The notes beneath the pieces were generated by a model. The model searched no databases and was not told the DNA's origin. It saw nothing but the letters and a program-made list of their open reading frames with translations. Positions 1-5,411 of a stretch of DNA of 6,226 bases are shown one piece after another; position 1 is the first letter of the stretch; every line of letters starts with the position of its first letter. The stretch is from Pseudomonadota bacterium (GTDB lineage Bacteria; Desulfobacterota; Syntrophia; Syntrophales; JADFWA01), in contig JAUWNZ010000078.1 of NCBI GenBank assembly GCA_030612385.1, positions 1 to 6,226 on the forward strand. Reading direction: 5' to 3'. A program made the translations under genes and the position numbers.

Positions 1-379
1 AATAGTTACAAAGGATATGAATGAAACAATTGAGTTGTCCAACAGGTTTGCCCCGGAACACTTACAGTTGATGGTTGAAGATCCCAATCGACTTTTGGGA
101 AAGATAAGAAATGCGGGTGCGGTCTTCCTTGGTTATAACACACCGGAGGCCATGGGAGATTATATTGCCGGACCCAACCATATTCTTCCTACCGGCGGAA
201 CTGCAAGATTTTCTTCTCCCCTGGGAGTTTATGACTTTATTAAAAGGACAAATATCATCTCTTTTTCTTTTGAGTCATTACAAAGATACGGTGACAGGGC
301 AGCAAGGTTTGCCGGCATGGAGGGTCTTGACGCCCATGAGAAATCAATAATGGTGAGATTAGCGCCAAAAATCCCTTGA
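1..379 (+). CDS. hisD: Histidinol dehydrogenase, C-terminal part (5' end outside window)
   Basis: HisD catalyses the last two steps of histidine biosynthesis in the cytoplasm: NAD-dependent oxidation of L-histidinol through the aldehyde to L-histidine, using a bound zinc. The reading frame is open from base 2, so the ATG at 17 is an internal methionine and only about the last 125 of some 430 residues are present. Counting from that Met, the APEHL motif holds the catalytic Glu14-His15 pair (E. coli E326-H327), Asp48 in GDYIAGPNH matches zinc ligand D360, His55 matches H367, and His107 in EGLDAHEKS matches zinc ligand H419. The spacings of 34 and 59 residues equal those in the E. coli enzyme, so this end is intact. 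The stop is TGA at 377-379. No convincing terminator follows, and the next 400 bp carry only repeats before the tRNA, so hisD probably belongs to a separate unit from the genes downstream. Confidence 0.97.
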   Translation, partial: IVTKDMNETIELSNRFAPEHLQLMVEDPNRLLGKIRNAGAVFLGYNTPEAMGDYIAGPNHILPTGGTARFSSPLGVYDFIKRTNIISFSFESLQRYGDRAARFAGMEGLDAHEKSIMVRLAPKIP

Positions 380-414
380 CAAATTGAGAGCTTCTACGTA
401 GTTATTCAAGTTTG

Positions 415-442
415 CAGTTCCAGGGTTCACGGTTCAACGGTT
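415..442 (-). repeat. Short intergenic repeat, left copy of an inverted pair
   Basis: The stretch contains GTTCCA followed by GTTCACGGTT and a further GGTT unit. The reverse complement of 629-655 reads almost the same (GTTCCA, then GTTCACGGTT, then GGTT), so the two form an imperfect inverted pair bounding a segment of about 240 bp. A related copy in the orientation of 629-655 lies at 6191-6226. The element is non-coding and its function is unknown. The 380-414 stretch before it shows nothing beyond a CTACGTAG palindrome at 394-401. Confidence 0.6.
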
Positions 443-458
443 GGTCGTATCCAAGGTG

Positions 459-541
459 TAGGGTGGATTAAGGAGCGTAAGCGACGAATCCACCGAAGCG
501 ATCAGAGTTTTCGGTGGATTCGCTCCGCTTAATCCACCCTA
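459..541. repeat. Large imperfect palindrome (GGTGGATT/AATCCACC dispersed-repeat type)
   Basis: TAGGGTGGATTAAG at 459-472 is exactly complementary to 528-541, and GAATCCACCGA at 486-496 is exactly complementary to 511-521. The loop is 497-510, and the stem is interrupted by an asymmetric bulge (13 nt against 6 nt). Each half also contains its own GGTGGATT...AATCCACC inverted repeat, so two small hairpins or one long cruciform could form. From general knowledge, repeats of this kind (GTAGGGTGGATTAAGCG followed by AATCCACC) are scattered between genes of many proteobacteria and cyanobacteria. Their - strand translation typically contains a VGW(I/V)xRSE string, seen here as VGWIKRSEST. There is no T-run after the stem on either strand, so it does not look like a simple terminator. 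Confidence 0.75.
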
Positions 542-623
542 CGGACTTCCGTGCAAAACAGTCTGTGTATCGCAAGAGTCGGAGGAACTCCGCATTCATC
601 TCGGAGATGAGCCTTTCTTTCAT
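468..623 (-). other. 51-codon open frame running through the palindromic repeat, probably not a gene
   Basis: On the - strand an ATG at 623-621 opens a 51-residue frame ending in TAA at 470-468. It begins MKERLISEMNAEFLRLLRYT, passes through VGWIKRSEST in the right arm of the palindrome, and ends GGFVAYAP in the left arm. A TAAGGG eight bases before the ATG could act as a ribosome binding site but is itself part of the 629-655 repeat. The second half is the standard translation of a dispersed repeat, which argues against a selected protein. The first 20 residues are not obviously repeat-derived and could be a relic of a coding sequence. I do not recognise a family. Confidence 0.2.
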
Positions 624-628
624 AGGCT

Positions 629-655
629 GAACCCTTAACCGTGAACGTGGAACCC
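629..655 (+). repeat. Short intergenic repeat, right copy of the inverted pair
   Basis: The stretch reads AACCCTTAACCGTGAACG and then GGAACCC. It is the inverted partner of 415-442 and lines up in the same orientation with 6191-6226 (CCCTGAACGGTGAAC...AACC). It also marks the point where the GxxExxY-like reading frame on the - strand is cut off. Before it, at 580-610, are two tiny hairpins, CGGAG-GAA-CTCCG (580-592) and TCATCTC-G-GAGATGA (596-610), of unknown meaning. Confidence 0.6.
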
Positions 656-697
656 ATAGATGACCGCTTCTGTAATCCTGTTTAACTGTTTTGTCAT
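635..697 (-). pseudogene. Truncated 5' remnant of a GxxExxY-family gene
   Basis: Read on the - strand, an ATG at 697-695 starts MTKQLNRITEAVI, then switches to YGFHVHG inside the 629-655 repeat and stops at 637-635. Proteins of the GxxExxY family commonly begin with an N(R/E)ITEAVIGAAIEVHR-like sequence. The frame therefore matches the family up to the Ile before the expected Gly and is lost at the repeat boundary. The bases before the ATG (699-718 on the + strand, with TCTGCGGT twice at a 9-base period) read CACCGCAGAGACCGCAGA on the - strand, a context often seen ahead of GxxExxY genes. Only 13 residues match, so the family call rests on memory of its N-terminal motif and is tentative. No function is expected from this fragment. 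Confidence 0.4.
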
Positions 698-698
698 T

Positions 699-718
699 TC
701 TGCGGTCTCTGCGGTGAA
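699..718. repeat. Short tandem-like TCTGCGGT repeat
   Basis: TCTGCGGT occurs at 699-706 and 708-715. The - strand reads as a CACCGCAGAGACCGCAGA string, a familiar low-complexity intergenic motif in repeat-rich proteobacterial genomes. It sits directly ahead of the GxxExxY-like remnant on the - strand. Confidence 0.45.
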
Positions 719-739
719 CGGATACGGCAATTCAATGCG

Positions 740-768
740 CACTGAGTCTCTCAGGCTGGGACGATAAT
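740..768 (+). promoter_or_regulatory. Possible promoter of the tRNA-Gly gene (-10 only)
   Basis: GATAAT at 763-768 differs from the TATAAT consensus at one base and would place the transcription start near 775-776, a few bases before the tRNA at 780. No good -35 hexamer is seen 16-18 bases upstream (CACTGA or ACTGAG). A small hairpin, CTGAG-TCT-CTCAG at 742-754, overlaps that site. This is a weak call based on one element and its position. Confidence 0.3.
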
Positions 769-779
769 TGAACGGTTGA

Positions 780-854
780 GCGGGCGTAATTCAGCGGTAG
801 AATGTCAGCTTCCCAAGCTGGACGTCGTGGGTTCGATTCCCATCGCCCGCTCCA
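780..854 (+). tRNA. tRNA-Gly (anticodon CCC)
   Basis: This is a complete 75-nt cloverleaf. Acceptor stem GCGGGCG (780-786) pairs fully with CGCCCGC (844-850). The D stem is ATTC/GAAT (789-792 and 800-803) with GG at 796-797. The anticodon stem TCAGC/GCTGG (805-809 and 817-821) encloses the loop TTCCCAA, with anticodon CCC at 812-814. The T stem GTGGG/CCCAT encloses TTCGATT. The discriminator is T851, usual for bacterial tRNA-Gly, and CCA is encoded at 852-854. It decodes the glycine codon GGG. It stands alone, about 400 bp after hisD and 120 bp before rimP. A tRNA ahead of the rimP-nusA-infB genes recalls metY in E. coli, though the tRNA species differs. Confidence 0.98.
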
Positions 855-922
855 GAAATTTTCCTTGAAGTGGAATTTTTTCTGTGTTATTTATAGCTTA
901 GATCATCATTGTTTGTTTGATG

Positions 923-945
923 AGTGGGCATGTGCCCACTTTTTT
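923..945 (+). terminator. Intrinsic terminator between tRNA-Gly and rimP
   Basis: AGTGGGCA (923-930) and TGCCCACT (933-940) form a perfect GC-rich stem around a two-base turn (in practice 6-7 bp with a 4-6 nt loop), followed by a run of T from 940 to 945. On the + strand this is a textbook Rho-independent terminator. There is no A-run on the left side, so it is not bidirectional. It would end the tRNA transcript 69 bp past the CCA, yet lies only 15-33 bp before the possible rimP start codons. Either rimP depends on read-through or antitermination, or a promoter lies inside 855-922. There TTGAAG at 865-870 is the only -35-like hexamer, and no good -10 follows it. A weaker hairpin (TTCC-GGAA plus T run, 861-881) precedes it. 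Confidence 0.8.
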
Positions 946-977
946 GTTTGTGGCAAGATATGTGTGAGTTATTTCAA

Positions 978-1454
978 ATGTATCGTGAAAAGATTTTGAA
1001 GTTGGTGGAGCCTGTCGTCGAATCTGAAGATATGGAATTGATCGATGTTGAATGTCTGAAGATGAAATCAGGCTGGCTTGTAAGAATTTACATTGATAAA
1101 GAAGGAGGCATTACTCTCGATAACTGTTCTGAGATTAGCAATGAGATTTGCGATCTTCTTGATATACATGAAGCGTCTCCCGGTCTGTACACCCTGGAGG
1201 TATCTTCTCCGGGGCTTAACCGCCCCCTTGTGAGAGAAAAGGATTTTATTAAATACCGGGGACATGGGATCAAGGTCAAACTGAGAGATGTTCTGGATGG
1301 GAAGAGAAATTTTCGTGGGAAGTTGGTGGATTTACTTGAAGAAGATGGGCGGAAGGTTCTGGTTATTGATGAGGAAGGAAAGATGTATCGCATACCGAAA
1401 GAGATTGTGGTCAAAGCTAACCTTGAGTGCGGTATAGAGAAGGCATATGAATAA
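978..1454 (+). CDS. rimP: Ribosome maturation factor RimP
   Basis: RimP is a cytoplasmic 30S assembly factor that helps early binding steps around S12 and the central pseudoknot. The 158-residue product aligns along the whole E. coli protein (150 aa). An N-terminal alpha/beta domain runs from the helix LKLVEPVVESEDMELIDVE, through VRIYIDKEGGITLDNC, to the family hallmark LEVSSPGLNRPL at residues 73-84. A C-terminal SH3-like domain then ends in IPKEIVVKANLE. The frame stays open up to a GTG at 924, but starts at 924 or 930 would lie inside the terminator stem. The ATGs at 960 and 978 both fit the family length. 978 places Met directly before the conserved helix and is preferred; neither has a strong Shine-Dalgarno sequence (only GTGAG at about 10 nt for 978). 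It is the first protein gene of the cluster, separated from nusA by a foldback element. Confidence 0.95.
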   Translation: MYREKILKLVEPVVESEDMELIDVECLKMKSGWLVRIYIDKEGGITLDNCSEISNEICDLLDIHEASPGLYTLEVSSPGLNRPLVREKDFIKYRGHGIKVKLRDVLDGKRNFRGKLVDLLEEDGRKVLVIDEEGKMYRIPKEIVVKANLECGIEKAYE

Positions 1455-1456
1455 CA

Positions 1457-1599
1457 AGTGTCCATCCATAAATAGTCTTTTTGCCCAATATCTGCGTTAT
1501 GCTCAAAAAATAATCCTCGGAATATCAAATATATGCCTGTGGTTATTTTTTTCGCATGCCTTGATCTTGAACAAAAATCCTCAATTCTGGATGGACACT
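1457..1599. mobile_element. 143-bp foldback element, probable MITE, between rimP and nusA
   Basis: AGTGTCCATCC at 1457-1467 is repeated exactly in inverse at 1589-1599. The similarity continues inward: both arms read TTTTTG..CAA.ATC after the terminal repeat, and AAAAAATAA at 1505-1513 is complementary to TTATTTTTT at 1543-1551. The whole segment is therefore an imperfect palindrome with arms of about 60 bp around a centre of about 24 bp. It has no coding capacity. Size, terminal repeats and foldback form match non-autonomous miniature transposable elements. TAAC occurs at both edges (1452-1455, containing the rimP stop, and 1599-1602) and could be a target duplication, but the register does not fit neatly. 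As it lies inside the likely operon it would be transcribed as a long hairpin ending just before the nusA ribosome binding site. A purely regulatory RNA structure is the alternative. Confidence 0.65.
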
Positions 1600-1602
1600 A
1601 AC

Positions 1603-1610
1603 TAAGGAGG
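1603..1610 (+). promoter_or_regulatory. Strong Shine-Dalgarno of nusA
   Basis: TAAGGAGG is an uninterrupted match to the anti-Shine-Dalgarno sequence, eight bases before the ATG at 1619. It fixes the nusA start. It begins four bases after the end of the foldback element, so folding of that RNA could affect its exposure. Confidence 0.9.
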
Positions 1611-1618
1611 ATTTTTAG

Positions 1619-2878
1619 ATGTCGCCGGAGCTTAAACGTCTGATTGAGCAGACGAGCAGGGATAAGGGTATAGATAAAGAGGTGATTATAGATGTCCTGG
1701 AGACAGCCATGTTGACGGCTGCAAGGAAAAAGCTTGGTGCGGATGCGGATGTGGAAGCCAGTTATAATGAAGACGCTGGGGAGATAGAGGTGTTTCAGTT
1801 TAAAACCGTTGTGGAGAAATCGCTGGATCACGATACACAGATATCTCTGGAAGACGCGCGAAGGGACATGGATGAAGATGCGGAGCCGGGGGACAGCCTC
1901 GGTGTGAAGATAGAGGCAACTACCTTTGGCAGGATCGCGGTTCAAACAGCCAAGCAGATTCTGATGCAGAAGGTAAAAGACGCAGAACGGGACAAAATTT
2001 ATGAAGAATATAAAGACCGGAAAGGAGAACTGCTCACCGGTTTCGTTCATAGATTTGAGAGTGGGAGCATTATAGTTAATCTTGGCAGGGCCGAAGGAGT
2101 GGTTCCTTTAGATGAGCAAATTTTCAGGGAAACGTATAAGAGGGGAGAGAGGATTCGGGCATATATATGCGATGTAAGGAGGATATCCAAGGGTCCCCAG
2201 ATAATACTTTCCCGTACCCATCCAAGGTTAATCAGGAGACTTTTCGAGGTCGAAGTTCCCGAGATTTCAGAAGGGTTGATTGAGATCGTAAATATATCGA
2301 GGGACCCCGGAAACAGGACCAAGATCTCCGTTAGAACAAATGACAGGGATATTGATCCGGTTGGCGCCTGCGTCGGCATGAGAGGCTCGCGTGTGCAGAG
2401 TGTAGTTCAGGAGCTGAGAGGGGAAAAGATAGATATTGTTTCGTATTCTGATGACCAGGTAGAATATGTTTGCAATGCCTTGTCTCCGGCCAAGGTTGTA
2501 AGGGTCACTATGGATGAGGACGCAAAGTCAATGGAGGTTGTTGTTCCGGATGATCAACTTTCTCTGGCCATAGGGAGAAATGGACAAAATGTAAAATTGG
2601 CCGTGAAACTAACTGGATGGAATATCGATGTGAAGAGTGAATCTCTGAAAGCAGAACGGACTGAGAAGGAGTATGAATCATTGATGCAGATTCCTGGTGT
2701 GGGCAGGGTTATCGCAGAGCGTCTCTTCAAAGAGGGATTCGAAAATGTTGAAGCCATAGCTTCCGCCGAAGCTGATAAGTTATCCTTAATTTCCGGAATC
2801 GGAAAGAAAACGGCATCAACCTGGATCGAGAGAGCGGAAGAAATTGTTGACGAAAGAGATAAAAATGAGGTGGGCTGA
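1619..2878 (+). CDS. nusA: Transcription termination/antitermination factor NusA
   Basis: NusA binds RNA polymerase and nascent RNA, enhancing pausing and intrinsic termination, and takes part in antitermination of rRNA operons. The 419-residue product shows the standard order. The RNA polymerase-binding N-terminal domain (about 1-126) contains the helix VIIDVLETAMLTAARKKLGA. An S1 domain (about 135-199) includes GELLTGFVHRFESGSIIVNL. KH1 has its GxxG loop GMRG at 253-256, and KH2 has GRNG at 319-322. A C-terminal helix-hairpin-helix region (about 354-410) carries IPGVG and ISGIGKK. It lacks the two acidic repeats that extend E. coli NusA to 495 residues, as is common outside gammaproteobacteria. 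The start is fixed by the TAAGGAGG site. infB follows after 36 bp with no ylxR-like gene in between. Confidence 0.98.
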   Translation: MSPELKRLIEQTSRDKGIDKEVIIDVLETAMLTAARKKLGADADVEASYNEDAGEIEVFQFKTVVEKSLDHDTQISLEDARRDMDEDAEPGDSLGVKIEATTFGRIAVQTAKQILMQKVKDAERDKIYEEYKDRKGELLTGFVHRFESGSIIVNLGRAEGVVPLDEQIFRETYKRGERIRAYICDVRRISKGPQIILSRTHPRLIRRLFEVEVPEISEGLIEIVNISRDPGNRTKISVRTNDRDIDPVGACVGMRGSRVQSVVQELRGEKIDIVSYSDDQVEYVCNALSPAKVVRVTMDEDAKSMEVVVPDDQLSLAIGRNGQNVKLAVKLTGWNIDVKSESLKAERTEKEYESLMQIPGVGRVIAERLFKEGFENVEAIASAEADKLSLISGIGKKTASTWIERAEEIVDERDKNEVG

Positions 2879-2914
2879 GGATTATAACCTTAACCATATC
2901 AGGGAGTTTTAGGA

Positions 2915-5326
2915 ATGTCTAAAATGAGAGTTTATGAGTTGGCCAGGGAACTGAATATCAGCAGCAAGGAGTTTGTCCCTCGTTTGGAGAAGCTTGGCAT
3001 AGCTGTAAAATCTCACTCCAGTTCACTCGAAAGCAGCGATGTTGACAGAATACGTAGAGAATTTGCATCTGGTGAGTCCCATGAGATTGAGGAGAAAAGG
3101 GTAAAGTCCACCATTATCAGGAGAAGGGCTGTGCGCCATCCGGTTGAAAAGAAGGTGGCCGCAATACCCGAAGAAGAAGAGAAAAAAGAGGCTGTGGCGG
3201 GAGAGAAGGAAGAGGTTAAGGTTCCCGGGGTCAGTAAAGAACCGGAAGAGAAAAAGGTCGCAAAGGAGCAGGCAGAGAAGATTTCTGTAAAGAAGGTTGA
3301 AAAAGAGATAGAAGTCGCAGAAAAGGTTGTCCTTCCCAAGGCTTGGAAACCTGCGAAAGTGGTAAAAGAAGAACCTGTTAAAAAAAGAAAACAACCGGTA
3401 GCAGTGGTGGTGAAAGAGAAACCGGTGAGGAAGAAGACCTTTGTCGACCATCCTGTTGCTGGTAAGAAGAGGCGCACGCGAAAGGGGAAGTATGAAAAGA
3501 TTTCCGAGTGGAAAAGGGAGAGAGCAGTAGATGTTGTAAAGATGGGGAAGACGAAGATTACAACTCCTAAAGCAATTAAAAAAAGGATAAAAATGGCAGA
3601 AGAGATAAGGGTCGGAGATCTGGCGAAAAAAATGGGCGTTAGGGCGAATGAACTCATGGGCAAGCTTATCTCACTCGGCGTGATAGCGACTATAAACCAG
3701 CCTATCGATTGCGATACTGCCACGCTCATTGCGGCTGAATTTGGGTATCAGGTGGAACCTGCCGTCCATGAGTATGAAGAACTTGTCAAAAGGACTGACA
3801 GTCCCACAGGAAATCTGAAGCCGAGAGCTCCCGTAGTCACGATAATGGGTCATGTTGATCATGGCAAGACATCTCTTTTAGATACCATAAGGCAAACGAA
3901 TATTATCGAAGGAGAAACCGGCGGAATTACACAGGCGATAGGCGCCTATCATGTGGATATAAAAGGCAGGGATATTGTGTTTTTAGACACGCCGGGACAC
4001 GAGGCTTTCACTGCCATGAGGGCCAGAGGGGCTCAGATAACGGATATAGTTGTTCTCGTGGTGGCTGCCGATGACGGTGTCAAGGAGCAAACTGTCGAGG
4101 CAATAAACCATTCGCGAGTGGCGGATGTTCCTATCATAGTTGCTATAAATAAGATTGACAAACCTGGAGCTAACATAGAGAGAGTAAAGCATGAGCTTTC
4201 TGAGCATGAGCTTCTTCCTGAAGAATGGGGAGGCAGCACGATATTTTCCGAGGTTTCTGCGAAGAAGAAAGTAGGGATAGAGGACCTGTTGGATTTGATA
4301 CTTCTCCAGGCGGATATCATGGAGCTAAAGGCCGACCCCGATGGGCCCGCCGGCGGCGTTGTAATAGAGGCGAGACTCGACAGGAGCAAGGGGCCGGTAG
4401 CCACGGTTCTGATTCAAGGGGGAACACTAAGAAAGGGTGATGCCTTTGTTTCCAGGACGGAATATGGCAGGGTTCGGGCCATGACAAATGACAAAGGGAA
4501 GCGAATAAAGGACGCTGGACCCTCCATACCGGTCGAGATCGTAGGGTTTTCAAACGTGCCTCAGGTAAGCGCTGATTTTATTTGTGTCGAGGATGAGAAA
4601 AGGGCGCGCAGCATTGGGGAGTACAGGTTGAGAAAAGAGAGAGATAAGGAACTTCCTGTTTCTTCAAAAATTACATTGGATCAACTGTATGAGAAGATAA
4701 AAGAAGGGGTAAAAGAACTCAACGTAATTATCAAGGGTGATGTCCAGGGTTCTATAGAGGCGCTGACCGCGGCGCTGGCAAAGCTCAGTACCAGAGATAT
4801 AAAATTGAAAGTTATCCATAGTTCTACCGGTGCGATAACGGAAACGGATGTAATGTTAGCTTCGGCGTCTGATGCTATTATCGTAGGATTTAAGGTCAGA
4901 CCCGATGCGAGGGTCTCGGAAATTGCGCAGCTGGAGGGAGTGGATATCGAGCTTTACGATGTCATATACAATGCTATTGCCGACGTTGAAGCGGCAATGG
5001 AGGGGCTCCTCGAACCTGTTTACAAGGAAGTGGTTCAGGGACGTGTCGAGGTACGGGAGTTGTTCAGGGCGCCGAAGGTGGGCGTTATCGCCGGCAGCTA
5101 TGTTACAGATGGCAAAATAGCGAGAAATTCCAGTCTTAAGATAGTGAGAGACGGGGTCGTTATTTGTGACAGTAGGATCTCTTCACTGAAGAGGTTTCAG
5201 GAGAATGTTGAGGAGGTTACATCAAATTTCGAATGCGGCATAGTGGTAGAAGGTTTCAATGATATAAAAGTAGGGGATACAATTGAGACTTATGTCAAAG
5301 AAGAGGTAGAAAGAAAATTGCAATAA
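2915..5326 (+). CDS. infB: Translation initiation factor IF-2
   Basis: IF2 is the GTPase that brings formyl-methionyl-tRNA to the 30S subunit and promotes 50S joining. The 803-residue product has an IF2_N domain at 1-50 and a second at about 229-280. They are separated by a Lys/Glu-rich linker (about 55-205) of low complexity that should be flexible. The GTPase domain carries G1 GHVDHGKT (312-319), G2 GGITQ (336-340), G3 DTPGH (358-362), G4 NKID (412-415) and G5 SAK (448-450). Domain II, the linking region and the C-terminal fMet-tRNA-binding domain (to VVEGFNDIKVGDTIE) complete it. Length is in the normal range (E. coli 890), with nothing missing. The start ATG at 2915 has GGGAG eight bases upstream; Met4 at 2924 is a less likely alternative. 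An internal ATG with its own ribosome binding site at 3593 may give a short form. Confidence 0.98.
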   Translation: MSKMRVYELARELNISSKEFVPRLEKLGIAVKSHSSSLESSDVDRIRREFASGESHEIEEKRVKSTIIRRRAVRHPVEKKVAAIPEEEEKKEAVAGEKEEVKVPGVSKEPEEKKVAKEQAEKISVKKVEKEIEVAEKVVLPKAWKPAKVVKEEPVKKRKQPVAVVVKEKPVRKKTFVDHPVAGKKRRTRKGKYEKISEWKRERAVDVVKMGKTKITTPKAIKKRIKMAEEIRVGDLAKKMGVRANELMGKLISLGVIATINQPIDCDTATLIAAEFGYQVEPAVHEYEELVKRTDSPTGNLKPRAPVVTIMGHVDHGKTSLLDTIRQTNIIEGETGGITQAIGAYHVDIKGRDIVFLDTPGHEAFTAMRARGAQITDIVVLVVAADDGVKEQTVEAINHSRVADVPIIVAINKIDKPGANIERVKHELSEHELLPEEWGGSTIFSEVSAKKKVGIEDLLDLILLQADIMELKADPDGPAGGVVIEARLDRSKGPVATVLIQGGTLRKGDAFVSRTEYGRVRAMTNDKGKRIKDAGPSIPVEIVGFSNVPQVSADFICVEDEKRARSIGEYRLRKERDKELPVSSKITLDQLYEKIKEGVKELNVIIKGDVQGSIEALTAALAKLSTRDIKLKVIHSSTGAITETDVMLASASDAIIVGFKVRPDARVSEIAQLEGVDIELYDVIYNAIADVEAAMEGLLEPVYKEVVQGRVEVRELFRAPKVGVIAGSYVTDGKIARNSSLKIVRDGVVICDSRISSLKRFQENVEEVTSNFECGIVVEGFNDIKVGDTIETYVKEEVERKLQ
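3583..3595 (+). promoter_or_regulatory. Possible internal ribosome binding site and start inside infB
   Basis: AAGGA at 3583-3587 lies five bases before an in-frame ATG at 3593-3595 (IF2 Met227), which sits just before the second IF2_N domain (EEIRVGDLAKKMGV). Initiation here would yield a 577-residue IF2 lacking the first IF2_N domain and the charged linker, comparable in idea to E. coli IF2-beta. The site lies in an A-rich linker where such matches can occur by chance, so this is a suggestion only. Confidence 0.3.
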
Positions 5327-5411
5327 GAGTCTATCATGAAAGAAGTGTTGCAATCAGGCGCTGATGTATAAATGTGATAATTGTTTCATGACAGACCCTA
5401 AGTTATGTAAA

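Noticed and set aside
1..379. ATG at 17 as the true start of a small protein
   Set aside because: The frame continues upstream with HisD sequence (IVTKDM), and catalytic residue spacing matches the full-length enzyme.
459..541. CRISPR or attachment-site interpretation of the palindromic repeat
   Set aside because: There are no regularly spaced copies or spacers, and no integrase or Cas gene in the window.
924..977. Upstream in-frame starts for rimP (GTG 924, ATG 930)
   Set aside because: They lie inside the terminator stem and would add residues (GMCPLFCLWQD) that no RimP has.
1088..1528. Long - strand open frame over rimP
   Set aside because: It is antisense to a full-length RimP with clear family motifs, and its translation shows no recognisable domain. 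The same holds for the other long - strand frames over nusA, infB and ylxP.
3380..3633. Three A7 runs in infB as possible frameshift sites
   Set aside because: They encode Lys-Lys in the linker and the domain edge. The phase is not that of an A AAA AAG -1 slippery site, and the downstream frame is needed for the GTPase domain.
3013..3729. 238-codon - strand frame rich in Ser, Phe and Thr over infB
   Set aside because: It is the reverse reading of the Lys/Glu-rich IF2 linker (AAG/GAA codons give Phe/Leu/Ser in reverse). The composition fully explains the open frame.
5336..5371. 11-codon mini-ORF between infB and ylxP (MKEVLQSGADV)
   Set aside because: It has no clear ribosome binding site and no recognisable leader-peptide feature such as a run of one amino acid codon. 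A frame this short is expected by chance.
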